Positions 52,670 through 61,249 of a stretch of 64,000 nucleotides of DNA are shown piece by piece (the first letter of the stretch is position 1; every line of letters starts with the position of its first letter). The notes under the pieces were generated by a model. That model saw nothing but the letters and a program-made list of their open reading frames with translations. It was not told the origin of the DNA and ran no database searches. The position numbers and the translations under genes were made by a program. Origin of the DNA: Azoarcus_F sp048158365 (GTDB taxonomy: Bacteria; Pseudomonadota; Gammaproteobacteria; Burkholderiales; Rhodocyclaceae); assembly GCA_048158365.1 (NCBI GenBank), contig JBLLNL010000001.1; one strand, 5' to 3'.

Positions 52670-53275
52670 TCAGCCTGGCCCCGACTTGAGCAGCTGCGCC
52701 AGTTCCACCGCCGAGCGTACCTCCATCTTCTCGAAGATGCGCGATCGGTGTGCCTCTACGGTACGCATCGAGATGTTCAGATCATAGGCGATGACCTTGT
52801 TGAATTTGCCTTCGAGGATGAGCTCCATGACTTCCCGTTCTCGCGCGGTCAGCAGCGCGAGCTTCTCCTGCACCGCCTCGCGGGTGCCCAGCGCCCGCCA
52901 TTGCTCGGAATCCTTTTCCAGCGCCCGGATCACGACCGCGACCAGGTCGCCGTCGTTGAACGGTTTTTCGATGAAGTCGAATGCACCGTTCTTCAGCGCG
53001 GACACGGCCATCGGCACATCACCGTGGCCGGTGATGAACACCACCGGCAGCGTGCTGCCGCGCGCCCTGAGTACATCGAAGCACTCCAGCCCGCTCATGC
53101 CGTCCATGCGGATGTCGAGCACCACGCAGCCGCGCCAGTCGGGTTCGAGCGCATCGAGAAAAAGCTGCGCACTCGCCCATGTCTCACAGGGCACGTTGCG
53201 GGTCTTGAACAGCCATTGCAGCGCATCGCGAATGGCTTCGTCGTCGTCGATGACATGGGCGCAAGGGGTGTTCAT
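52670..53275 (-). CDS. FixJ/DctR-type response regulator
   Basis: A 201-residue regulator: receiver domain with acidic pocket D10-D12, phosphoacceptor D54 in VLDIRMDGMSG, and the conserved lysine in FIEKPF; then a LuxR-type helix-turn-helix (LTAREREVMELILEGKFNKVIAYDL, with MRTVEAHRSRIFEKM). Its start overlaps the end of the kinase gene by 4 bases. Together with the kinase and the divergent TRAP binding protein it resembles DctS/DctR, which control C4-dicarboxylate uptake. The name is withheld because ligand specificity is not shown. Confidence 0.88.
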   Translation of the reverse strand: MNTPCAHVIDDDEAIRDALQWLFKTRNVPCETWASAQLFLDALEPDWRGCVVLDIRMDGMSGLECFDVLRARGSTLPVVFITGHGDVPMAVSALKNGAFDFIEKPFNDGDLVAVVIRALEKDSEQWRALGTREAVQEKLALLTAREREVMELILEGKFNKVIAYDLNISMRTVEAHRSRIFEKMEVRSAVELAQLLKSGPG

Positions 53276-55248
53276 GAGGGCTCCCGGTTGATCGGCAGGG
53301 ACAGGATGAAGATCGTACCGCCATCCGGATCTGGTTCGAAGCCGAGGCGACCGTGATGCAGTTCGGCGATCGAACGGCATATGTTCAGTCCCATGCCCAT
53401 GCCTTCCTGCTTTGTCGAGAAAAACGGCTCGAACAGTCGCCGCGCCACGTCGGAATCAACGCCGCTGCCCTGGTCCCTGACCTTCACGATCAGCAGACCG
53501 CCCTGCTCGGCGGTGGAGATGCGAACCGTCCTGCGCGCCGGCGGATTGTCTGCCATTGCATCCATGCCGTTGCGCAGCAGATTGACCAGCACCTGTTCGA
53601 TCATGAGCGGATCGGCGGCGACTTCAGGCAGTCGGCCGGCGAGATCGGTGACGATGCGCATGCGCCGTTTGCGCGAGTCGGCCTCGATCAGGCCGACCGC
53701 ATCGATGATGACCGCATTGATGTCGAGCGGCTCCCGTTTGGGTTCGGAGCGGCGCACGAAATCGTGCACCCGCCTGATGATCTCGCCGGCGCGCCGCGCC
53801 TGGCGTGCGATCCTGTGGTGAATCTCCTGCAGTTCTTCGATATCGGTGACGCCGTCCGCGAGCCTGTTCATGCAGCCGTTGTTGTAGCTGGTGATCGCCG
53901 CGAGGGGTTGATTGAGCTCGTGCGCGAGGGTCGAGGCCATCTCTCCCATCGTGATCAGGCGTGACGTGGCCTGCAGCCGCTCGTCCTGCTGCTGCGCGAG
54001 TTCGCGTGCGCGCTTCTGCTCGGTGATGTCGAGCATCGAACCCATCCATCCGGTGTGCCGACCGTCAGCATCGATCAGCGGCGCTTCGTAGATCATCGTG
54101 TCGATGCGCTCGCCGTCTTTGCGGCGCATCTGAAGTTCGACGCCGCCTGGCGGCGGGTTGCCCGACAGGATCTGATCGTGCACTTCGAGTGTGCGGTCGA
54201 TGTGGTCGGGATCCCAGTAGGGCATCGGCGGCCGCTGGTCGATCAGTTCCTCGGCGCTGAAACCGACCATTCGGCAGAAGGCGGGATTGACATAGGTGAT
54301 GCGTCCGTCGAGGTCGCGGGCGCGCAAACCGGTCAGCAGCGAATCCTCCATTGCCTTGCGAAACAGGGTCTCGCCGCGCAGCGCCTGCTCCGCGGCGAGC
54401 CGGCGCGTGAGCTGCAGCCGCAACTGCCAGATGCTCCAGACGATGATGCCGCCGAGCAGCACTATGGACGCGATCAGAAGCACCGGAATCCAGCGTGTTT
54501 CACCCTTGTACGCGGTGATATTCAGCAGCAGTCCGTGCCCGGGCGGATCGAACGCGATCGTGTAGGTGAGTTTGCCCGACAGCGGGTCGACCTTGGACTT
54601 CGCGGCGATTTCGGTCCCATCAGGATCGAGGATGCTGACCCGATAGCGTTCCGAGAACCACCACGGCAGCTCCCTGACGATCAGCCCCTGCAGCGAATAC
54701 ACGCCGATCACGGCCTCGATAGCGCCGGTGTCGGTGTAGGTCGGTACATGCACCTCGAACTGGTGGTCGCCGCCTGCGACCTCATAGGCCGGTCCGTAGA
54801 CGGGTCGTCCCAGGCTGCGGGCGAGCCGGAAGACCGACTGCGCCGGCACCGTGCCCATGGACTCGCCAATCAGATGATCCTCCCCCAGCGGCGGCATCGC
54901 CCCGAGCGAGCGTCCGTCCGGATCCAGCCAGATGATTCGGACCAGGCCACTCTCGGCGTAAAGCATCTGACGCAGTTGTGCATCGGTCTGCGCTGCATTC
55001 GAGGGGTCGGCGAGCTGCTGCGCGAGCTGCGCCAGCCGCGCGGCGTTGTTGTCCAGATGGAACTGCAGGTTCTGCTCCATCCACAGCACGTCGCTGATCA
55101 GTGACGCACGCTGGGTCTCCTGGTCGTGCGAACGGGTGAGCCATACCAGCATCGCGAGCAAGACCAGGAAAAGCGCCAGCGCGAGGTAGGGGATGCGCAG
55201 ATACCAGCCGGAGGCGGCCGAAGCATTGCCGGGGACGCTTTTTTCCAT
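53272..55248 (-). CDS. Membrane sensor histidine kinase, DctS-like
   Basis: A 658-residue kinase. Two transmembrane helices (about residues 20-37 and 253-275) enclose a periplasmic double-Cache-like sensor domain. A PAS/PAC domain follows (about 294-410, ending in WMGSMLDITEQKRA), then the dimerisation domain with phosphoacceptor H443 in LAHELNQPLAA, and the ATPase domain with N box LVNLLRNGMDAM, G1 DQGSGVD and G2 GMGMGLNIC. ATG 55248 is chosen because residues upstream lie in the divergent promoter region. It is paired with the overlapping regulator gene. Confidence 0.9.
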   Translation of the reverse strand: MEKSVPGNASAASGWYLRIPYLALALFLVLLAMLVWLTRSHDQETQRASLISDVLWMEQNLQFHLDNNAARLAQLAQQLADPSNAAQTDAQLRQMLYAESGLVRIIWLDPDGRSLGAMPPLGEDHLIGESMGTVPAQSVFRLARSLGRPVYGPAYEVAGGDHQFEVHVPTYTDTGAIEAVIGVYSLQGLIVRELPWWFSERYRVSILDPDGTEIAAKSKVDPLSGKLTYTIAFDPPGHGLLLNITAYKGETRWIPVLLIASIVLLGGIIVWSIWQLRLQLTRRLAAEQALRGETLFRKAMEDSLLTGLRARDLDGRITYVNPAFCRMVGFSAEELIDQRPPMPYWDPDHIDRTLEVHDQILSGNPPPGGVELQMRRKDGERIDTMIYEAPLIDADGRHTGWMGSMLDITEQKRARELAQQQDERLQATSRLITMGEMASTLAHELNQPLAAITSYNNGCMNRLADGVTDIEELQEIHHRIARQARRAGEIIRRVHDFVRRSEPKREPLDINAVIIDAVGLIEADSRKRRMRIVTDLAGRLPEVAADPLMIEQVLVNLLRNGMDAMADNPPARRTVRISTAEQGGLLIVKVRDQGSGVDSDVARRLFEPFFSTKQEGMGMGLNICRSIAELHHGRLGFEPDPDGGTIFILSLPINREPS

Positions 55249-55355
55249 CGAAGGCCCTGGTGGTCCACAATGACTGGATGGTCGTGCCACGCCCACTGCG
55301 CGGCGCTGCCGGGGTGTCGGGGGCATGCCCCGAGCCCTGATAAGGAGACAGTCGG

Positions 55356-56360
55356 ATGAAGTATCGCATGTTGCTGGTCGCGTTTGCGTTGCTGGCCGGC
55401 ACGGTGCTGCCGGTTTCGGCCGAACCCATTGTGATCCGCTTCAGCCACGTGGTTGCGCCGGACACGCCGAAGGGCAAGGCGGCCGAGTATTTCGGGCGGC
55501 GCGTCGAGGAACTGACGCAAGGGCGCGTCCGGGTCGAGGTCTACCCGAACAGTACGCTTTACAAGGATCGCGAGGAGATGGAGGCGCTGCAGCTCGGGGC
55601 TGTGCAGATGCTGGCCCCCTCGCTCGCCAAGTTCAGCGTACTGGGCATCTCCGAGTTCGAGGTGTTCGATCTGCCGTACATCTTCGAGGACAGCCGAGCG
55701 CTCACCAGGGTCGCCGAAGGCCGCATCGGCAGGCGGCTGATGAAGTCGCTCGAAACCCGTGGCATCAAGGGTCTGGCCTTCTGGGACAACGGATTCAAGT
55801 CGTTTTCGGCCAATGTGCCGATCCGGCGACCCGAGGATATGGTCGGCAAACGGATGCGCATCCAGTCGTCCAAGGTCCTCGAGGCGCAAATGCAGGCGCT
55901 GGGCGCGGTGCCGCAAATGATGGCTTTTTCCGAGGTCTATCAGGCCTTGCGCATCGGTGTCGTCGATGGCACCGAGAACCCGCACTCGAACCTCTACACG
56001 CAGCACATGCACGAGGTGCAGCCCTATATCACGCTGACCGATCACGGCTATCTCGGTTATGCGGTGATCACCAGCAACAAGTTCTGGAGCACACTGCCGG
56101 GCAGTGTGCGGCGGCAACTGGAACGGGCGATGCGCGACGCCACCGACTTTGCCAATCGCATCGCGCGCGAGGAGAACGCAAGGGCGCTCGAGGCGATCAG
56201 GGCGGCGGGCACGACCGAGATCATCGAGCTCGACGAAGCCGCTCGCGAAGCTTTCAAGCGTGCGCTGCTTCCAGTGCATCAGCAGATGGCGGAGCGGATC
56301 GGCATCGACCTGATCCAGGCGATCTATCGCGAGAACGGTTTCGAGCCGGGGGCGTTCTGA
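55356..56360 (+). CDS. dctP: TRAP transporter solute-binding protein, DctP family
   Basis: A 334-residue periplasmic binding protein. The signal peptide is cleaved after PVSA, the mature chain starts EPIVIRFSHVVAPDTPKG, and the conserved carboxylate-binding region includes GKRMRIQSSKVLEAQMQALGAVPQMMAFSEVYQALRIGVVDGTENP read in parts. The arginine in RMRIQSS and the asparagine in TENP match ligand contacts in DctP. The dctQ and dctM permease genes do not follow; ndk does. It may serve a permease elsewhere or present ligand to the neighbouring kinase. Confidence 0.88.
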   Translation: MKYRMLLVAFALLAGTVLPVSAEPIVIRFSHVVAPDTPKGKAAEYFGRRVEELTQGRVRVEVYPNSTLYKDREEMEALQLGAVQMLAPSLAKFSVLGISEFEVFDLPYIFEDSRALTRVAEGRIGRRLMKSLETRGIKGLAFWDNGFKSFSANVPIRRPEDMVGKRMRIQSSKVLEAQMQALGAVPQMMAFSEVYQALRIGVVDGTENPHSNLYTQHMHEVQPYITLTDHGYLGYAVITSNKFWSTLPGSVRRQLERAMRDATDFANRIAREENARALEAIRAAGTTEIIELDEAAREAFKRALLPVHQQMAERIGIDLIQAIYRENGFEPGAF

Positions 56361-56434
56361 GCTCAGCCGGGAGACGTCTTCCGGCCTGGATCTGACGTTG
56401 GCTGGTCTGCGTCCATGCGATGGGCGAGCAGACC

Positions 56435-56443
56435 TGATAAACT
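56435..56443 (+). promoter_or_regulatory. Candidate extended -10 of ndk
   Basis: TGATAAACT (TGn plus TAAACT) lies 45 bases before the ndk ATG. The TAAACT part matches the consensus at four of six positions. Confidence 0.3.
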
Positions 56444-56487
56444 TTACCGTTTATTTCCTTGTCCAGCCAAAACCGGAGATCCACCAG

Positions 56488-56913
56488 ATGGCTATTGAAC
56501 GCACCCTTTCCATCATCAAGCCCGACGCCGTTGCCAAGAATGTGATCGGCAAGATCTATCAGCGATTCGAAGAGGCCGGGCTCAAGGTCATCGCGGCGCG
56601 CATGGCGCATCTGTCCGACCAGGAAGCCGGACAATTCTACGCGGTGCACAAGGCGCGCCCGTTCTTCAAGGACCTGGTGTCCTTCATGACCTCGGGCCCG
56701 GTGATGATCCAGGTTCTGGAGGGCGAGAACGCGATCGCGAAGAACCGCGAACTGATGGGCGCCACCGACCCGAAGAAGGCCGATGCCGGCACGATCCGCG
56801 CGGACTTCGCCGAATCGATCGATGCGAACGCGGTGCACGGTTCGGACGCGGCAGACACGGCAGCGGTCGAGATCGCGTTCTTCTTCCCGCAGATGAACGT
56901 CTATTCGCGCTGA
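56488..56913 (+). CDS. ndk: Nucleoside diphosphate kinase
   Basis: A 141-residue cytoplasmic enzyme that balances NTP pools through a phosphohistidine. ERTLSIIKPDAVAKNVIG is the start, and the active-site histidine is H117 in NAVHGSDA. The length is exactly that of bacterial Ndk. It is the first gene of the rlmN-pilW-rodZ-ispG-hisS group; rlmN follows 58 bases later. Confidence 0.97.
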   Translation: MAIERTLSIIKPDAVAKNVIGKIYQRFEEAGLKVIAARMAHLSDQEAGQFYAVHKARPFFKDLVSFMTSGPVMIQVLEGENAIAKNRELMGATDPKKADAGTIRADFAESIDANAVHGSDAADTAAVEIAFFFPQMNVYSR

Positions 56914-56971
56914 GCGCGGGAATCTGCGGCCCTCGCGTCGACGATGCTAGGGCCGTACAACCGAGTCTCAC

Positions 56972-58099
56972 ATGAACCCTCTGGTCAACCTTCTCGATTT
57001 CGACCAGCCGCGCCTCGTCGACTGGTTCGCCGCGCATGGCGAGAAGCCTTTTCGCGCACGTCAGGTGATGCGGTGGATGCACCGCGAGGGTTGCGACGAT
57101 TTCGCCGCGATGACCGATGTCGCGAAGACCTTGCGTGCCCGGCTTCAGGCGGAGGCCTGCATTCGGGCACCGCGGCCGATCCGTGATTCGGTCTCCAGTG
57201 ACGGCACCCGAAAATGGTTGCTCGATGTCGGCAATGCGAATGCGGTCGAGACCGTGTTCATCCCGGAGGCCTCGCGCGGCACCTTGTGCGTGTCGTCCCA
57301 GGCGGGATGTGCGCTCGACTGCGCATTCTGTTCGACCGGCAAGCAGGGCTTCAACCGGAATCTCGGCGCGGGCGAGATCATCGGCCAGCTATGGCTCGCC
57401 AATCGCCTGCTGGGCGCGGCCGGTGGCGACGCCGTCACGCCGGACGAGGATGAGCGCGACAACGGTCGCGTGATCAGCAACGTGGTGATGATGGGCATGG
57501 GCGAACCGCTCGCCAACTACGAGAACGTCGTCACGGCGCTGCACCTGATGCTCGACGATCACGCCTACGGCTTGTCGCGTCGGCGCGTCACGGTGTCGAC
57601 CTCCGGCATCGTGCCGGCGATGGACAGGCTGCGTGAGGACTGCCCGGTGGCGCTGGCGGTGTCGCTGCATGCACCCGACGATGCGTTGCGCGACCGTCTG
57701 GTGCCGATCAATGCCAAGTATCCGCTGCGCGCGCTGATGGCCGCCTGTGTTCGCTACCTGGATCGTGCGCCGCGGGATTTCGTGACCTTCGAATATGTCA
57801 TGCTCGAAGGCGTGAATGACGCCGATGCACAGGCCCGTGAGCTGGTCGCGCTGGTGCGCGATGTGCCGTGCAAGTTCAATCTCATTCCGTTCAATCCATT
57901 CCCGGGTTCGGCGTTCCGCCGGTCGGCGCCGGAGCGCATCAGACGCTTCGCGGGTATCCTCATCGAGGCGGGCATCGTGACCACGACCCGCAAGACCCGC
58001 GGCGAGGATGTCGACGCCGCCTGCGGTCAGCTGGCGGGTCAGGTGCTCGACAGAACCCGTCGGACCATTCGTCTCGAGAATCCGAGGGAGGCGCATTGA
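56972..58099 (+). CDS. rlmN: Dual-specificity 23S rRNA/tRNA adenine-C2 methyltransferase
   Basis: A 375-residue radical SAM enzyme that methylates A2503 of 23S rRNA and A37 of some tRNAs. The iron-sulfur cluster motif CALDCAFC holds C113, C117 and C120; the MGMGEPLANYENVV block and the VSLHAPDD and RRVTVSTSG stretches are typical, and a C-terminal cysteine (in DAACGQL) is the methyl carrier. Its stop overlaps the pilW ATG (TGATG). Confidence 0.96.
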   Translation: MNPLVNLLDFDQPRLVDWFAAHGEKPFRARQVMRWMHREGCDDFAAMTDVAKTLRARLQAEACIRAPRPIRDSVSSDGTRKWLLDVGNANAVETVFIPEASRGTLCVSSQAGCALDCAFCSTGKQGFNRNLGAGEIIGQLWLANRLLGAAGGDAVTPDEDERDNGRVISNVVMMGMGEPLANYENVVTALHLMLDDHAYGLSRRRVTVSTSGIVPAMDRLREDCPVALAVSLHAPDDALRDRLVPINAKYPLRALMAACVRYLDRAPRDFVTFEYVMLEGVNDADAQARELVALVRDVPCKFNLIPFNPFPGSAFRRSAPERIRRFAGILIEAGIVTTTRKTRGEDVDAACGQLAGQVLDRTRRTIRLENPREAH

Positions 58100-58908
58100 T
58101 GAAGAGGAATGTCTTGGGAAGCCTTTGCCTGGTCGCCGTCATGGGTCTCGCCGGCTGCGCGACCACGCCGGGTGGGGCGGACTCGAGCGCTGCACCCATG
58201 TCCGAGCGGCCCCTGCTGGATCAGGCCCCGGCCAACGCGGCCCAGGCCCGCGCCAAGATAAACGTCGAACTGGGGACCGCCTACTTCGAGGTCGGGCGCT
58301 TCGACGTGGCCATGGACGAAGCGCGATCGGCACTGTCGCACAGTCCGGGGTATGCGCCGGCATTTCACTTGCTGGGTCTGGTGTTCATGTTCGTAGGCGA
58401 TACCGACGCGGCGCGCGATTATTTCCAGCGCGCGCTGCGGGTTGCCCCGAACGACCCGGATTTCAACAACAGTTTCGGCTGGTTCCTGTGCGGTATGGGT
58501 GAGCAGCAGGAGGGCTTGCAGCGCCTTGCGACAGCAACCCGGAATCCGTTCTACCGGTACCCGACGCGTCCCTATACCAATGCGGGTCTGTGCTATCTGA
58601 CGCTGGGCGACGATGTGTCCGCGCGTGAGCAGTTCAGCCGTGCGGTGACGCTCGATCCCGGCAACGCGACGGCGCTTTACCAGCTGGCGGAGATCGATTA
58701 TCGACGGGGAAGCTATCCGTCCGCGCGTTCGCTGCTGGTGCAGCTGCATCGCCAGCAGGAACCGACGGCCCAATCCGTCTGGCTGGGACTGAGGACCGAG
58801 CGTCGCCTGGGCAATCACGCCGCCGAGGCCAGTTATGCGGCTCAGTTGAGTGGTCGTTTCGACGATTCGCCGGAGTACCAGGCAATGATTCAGGGAAATT
58901 TCGAGTGA
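58099..58908 (+). CDS. pilW: Type IV pilus assembly lipoprotein PilW/PilF
   Basis: A 269-residue outer-membrane lipoprotein. The signal peptide ends in LAGC with acylated C20. The mature part is made of tetratricopeptide repeats (LGTAYFEVGRFDVAMDEARSALSHSPGYAPA, then FHLLGLVFMFVGDTDAARDYFQRALRVAPNDP, in parts), as in PilW/PilF, the pilotin for the PilQ secretin. Position between rlmN and rodZ is the conserved one. It overlaps rodZ by 4 bases. Confidence 0.92.
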   Translation: MKRNVLGSLCLVAVMGLAGCATTPGGADSSAAPMSERPLLDQAPANAAQARAKINVELGTAYFEVGRFDVAMDEARSALSHSPGYAPAFHLLGLVFMFVGDTDAARDYFQRALRVAPNDPDFNNSFGWFLCGMGEQQEGLQRLATATRNPFYRYPTRPYTNAGLCYLTLGDDVSAREQFSRAVTLDPGNATALYQLAEIDYRRGSYPSARSLLVQLHRQQEPTAQSVWLGLRTERRLGNHAAEASYAAQLSGRFDDSPEYQAMIQGNFE

Positions 58909-59975
58909 GTGATCAGCATCAGGAACAGGCCGGATTCGTCGTCGATTCCGGTGGAACACCGACGGTCGGGAGATTGCTCCGGCGCGCACGCGAAGCGCGC
59001 GGGGAATCACTTTCCGACGTCGCGCATGCGCTCAAACTGTCACAACGGCAGATCGAGGCGATGGAGCTCGAGCGCTTCGACCTCCTGCCGGGGCCTGCTT
59101 TCGTGCGTGGTTTTGTGCGCAATTACGCCCGTTATGTCGGTATGGACGCGGATCGTCTGTTGGACCACCTGCACGGCGGCGAACCGACCCAGGCGGTGCG
59201 CCTGTCGCCGGTCACGAACGCGACCGGCGACATGCCGAACGGCGGGCGCGAGCGGAAACTGATGAAACCGGCCATGTTCGTGGTTTCGGTTCTGCTGTTC
59301 GTCCTGCTGACCGGTTGGTATTTCGACTGGTTCAGGATGTCGGGGGATCAGAGCGTGGCGCCGCCGCTTGCCGGCACCGACGCGCCCGCGCCGCTCGTGG
59401 TCAGCCCGCCGGCCTTCACGCCGCTTGCCGTCCCGCCGTCGATGTCGACGATCCCGTCGTCAGAAGCTCCGTCGGTCGAGGTCCCGTCGTCCGAAGCCTC
59501 GTCGTCCGGGGCCCTGCGTTCGGACACCCCGGCGGTGGTCGCCGACATCGCCGCGGACGTCGCGCCGTCCGACGGCGAGCGCGCAATGGTCAGCGAGGGG
59601 CAGCCGATCGACGAAGCGGTAGAGCCTTCGCCGGCATCGGTTGCTGCCGTGGATGGGGCGGTCGCCACCGAGGCTCCGTCACAGGCGGCCGGCGTCGATG
59701 GTGCGGCCGAAAGTACCGAAGCCGGGCCGATCGCGGGCAGCAGTCTGGTGTTCAACCTGAGGGGAGAATCCTGGATTCAGGTGCGTGACGCAGAGGGTGA
59801 CGCGCTGTTCACCGGCACCGGTGCACCAGGCACCACGCGCACCGTGCAGGGCAAGCCGCCGTTTGCGATCGTCGTCGGCAATGCCGGCATGGTGTCGCTG
59901 GAATTCGACGGCGTGCCGGTCGATCTTTCGCCGCATATCGGTGCCAGTGGCGTGGCGCGGATGACCGTCCGGTAG
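58905..59975 (+). CDS. rodZ: Cytoskeleton protein RodZ
   Basis: A 356-residue bitopic protein that links MreB to the elongasome. The cytoplasmic helix-turn-helix lies around residues 20-85 (LRRAREARGESLSDVAHAL, with FVRGFVRNYARYVG), one transmembrane helix at about 122-139, then a long Ser/Pro/Ala/Glu-rich periplasmic linker (about 150-275) and a C-terminal DUF4115 domain starting near SLVFNLRGESWIQVRD. The start is GTG 58905 inside the pilW stop. Confidence 0.92.
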   Translation: MSDQHQEQAGFVVDSGGTPTVGRLLRRAREARGESLSDVAHALKLSQRQIEAMELERFDLLPGPAFVRGFVRNYARYVGMDADRLLDHLHGGEPTQAVRLSPVTNATGDMPNGGRERKLMKPAMFVVSVLLFVLLTGWYFDWFRMSGDQSVAPPLAGTDAPAPLVVSPPAFTPLAVPPSMSTIPSSEAPSVEVPSSEASSSGALRSDTPAVVADIAADVAPSDGERAMVSEGQPIDEAVEPSPASVAAVDGAVATEAPSQAAGVDGAAESTEAGPIAGSSLVFNLRGESWIQVRDAEGDALFTGTGAPGTTRTVQGKPPFAIVVGNAGMVSLEFDGVPVDLSPHIGASGVARMTVR

Positions 59976-59981
59976 GCCCAG

Positions 59982-61232
59982 ATGAAAGACACGTCAATTC
60001 TGATCCCGAGTGCGGCCGGCCGCCGCAGCACGCGCCAGGTCAGGGTCGGAACCGTGCACATCGGTTCGGATGCGCCGATCGCGGTCCAGTCCATGACCAA
60101 CACCGACACGGCCGATGTGCTCGCGACCGCGATGCAGGTCGCCGAACTCGCGCGCGCGGGTTCCGAGATGGTGCGGATAACCGTCAACAACGACGCGGCG
60201 GCGCGCGCGGTTCCGCATATTCGTGACCGCCTGCTCGCGCTCAACATGGAGGTTCCGCTGGTCGGAGACTTCCATTACAACGGCCACAAGCTGCTCGCCG
60301 ATCATCCCGCCTGCGCCGAGGCACTGGCCAAGCTGCGCATCAACCCTGGCAATGTCGGCGCCGGAAGCAAGCGCGATCCGCAGTTCGCGGAGATCGTCGG
60401 GATCGCATGCAGGTACGACAAGCCGGTCCGGATCGGCGTGAACTGGGGCAGTCTGGATCAGTCGGTGCTCGCGCGCGTGATGGATCAGAACGCCCGCCTG
60501 CCCGAGCCGCGCGACGCCGGTGCGGTCATGCGCGAAGCGCTGGTCGTGTCGGCGCTCGAGTCGGCCGCCAAGGCGGAGGAGTACGGGCTGGGTGGCGATC
60601 GGATCATCCTGTCGGCCAAGGTCTCCAGCGTGCAGGACCTGATCGCGGTGTATCGCGATCTGGGTGCGCGTTGCGACTATCCGCTGCATCTGGGCCTGAC
60701 CGAGGCGGGCATGGGCTCCAAGGGCATCGTCGCCTCGACCGCCGCGCTCGCGGTGCTGCTGCAGGAAGGCACCGGCGACACGATCCGCGTGTCGCTGACG
60801 CCCGAGCCGGACGGCAAGCGGACCGAGGAGGTCATCGTCGCGCAGGAGATCCTGCAGACCATGGGCCTGCGCGCGTTCACGCCGATGGTCACCGCCTGTC
60901 CGGGCTGCGGTCGCACCACCAGCACCTTCTTCCAGGAACTGGCTTCCGGGATCCAGTCCTATGTGCGTGAACAGATGCCGGCGTGGCGCGAGCGGCACGA
61001 CGGGGTCGAGAACATGACCGTCGCGGTGATGGGCTGCATCGTCAACGGGCCGGGCGAGAGCAAGCATGCCAATATCGGCATCTCGCTGCCCGGCACCGGC
61101 GAAAGTCCCGCCGCGCCGGTCTTCGTCGACGGGAGCAAGACGGTCACGCTGCGAGGCGACAACATCGCGGCCGAGTTTCGCGCCATCGTCGACGATTACG
61201 TCGAAACCCGTTATCCGAAGAAGGCGGGCTGA
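59982..61232 (+). CDS. ispG: 4-hydroxy-3-methylbut-2-en-1-yl diphosphate synthase
   Basis: A 416-residue [4Fe-4S] enzyme of the MEP isoprenoid pathway. RQVRVGTVHIGSDAPIAVQSMTNTDT opens it (two parts); GDFHYNGHKLL and RINPGNVG follow; the cluster cysteines lie in TACPGCGRT and GCIVNGPGES. Length and order are normal. It begins 6 bases after rodZ. Confidence 0.96.
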   Translation: MKDTSILIPSAAGRRSTRQVRVGTVHIGSDAPIAVQSMTNTDTADVLATAMQVAELARAGSEMVRITVNNDAAARAVPHIRDRLLALNMEVPLVGDFHYNGHKLLADHPACAEALAKLRINPGNVGAGSKRDPQFAEIVGIACRYDKPVRIGVNWGSLDQSVLARVMDQNARLPEPRDAGAVMREALVVSALESAAKAEEYGLGGDRIILSAKVSSVQDLIAVYRDLGARCDYPLHLGLTEAGMGSKGIVASTAALAVLLQEGTGDTIRVSLTPEPDGKRTEEVIVAQEILQTMGLRAFTPMVTACPGCGRTTSTFFQELASGIQSYVREQMPAWRERHDGVENMTVAVMGCIVNGPGESKHANIGISLPGTGESPAAPVFVDGSKTVTLRGDNIAAEFRAIVDDYVETRYPKKAG

Positions 61233-61249
61233 AGCCCGGTGTTCAATCC

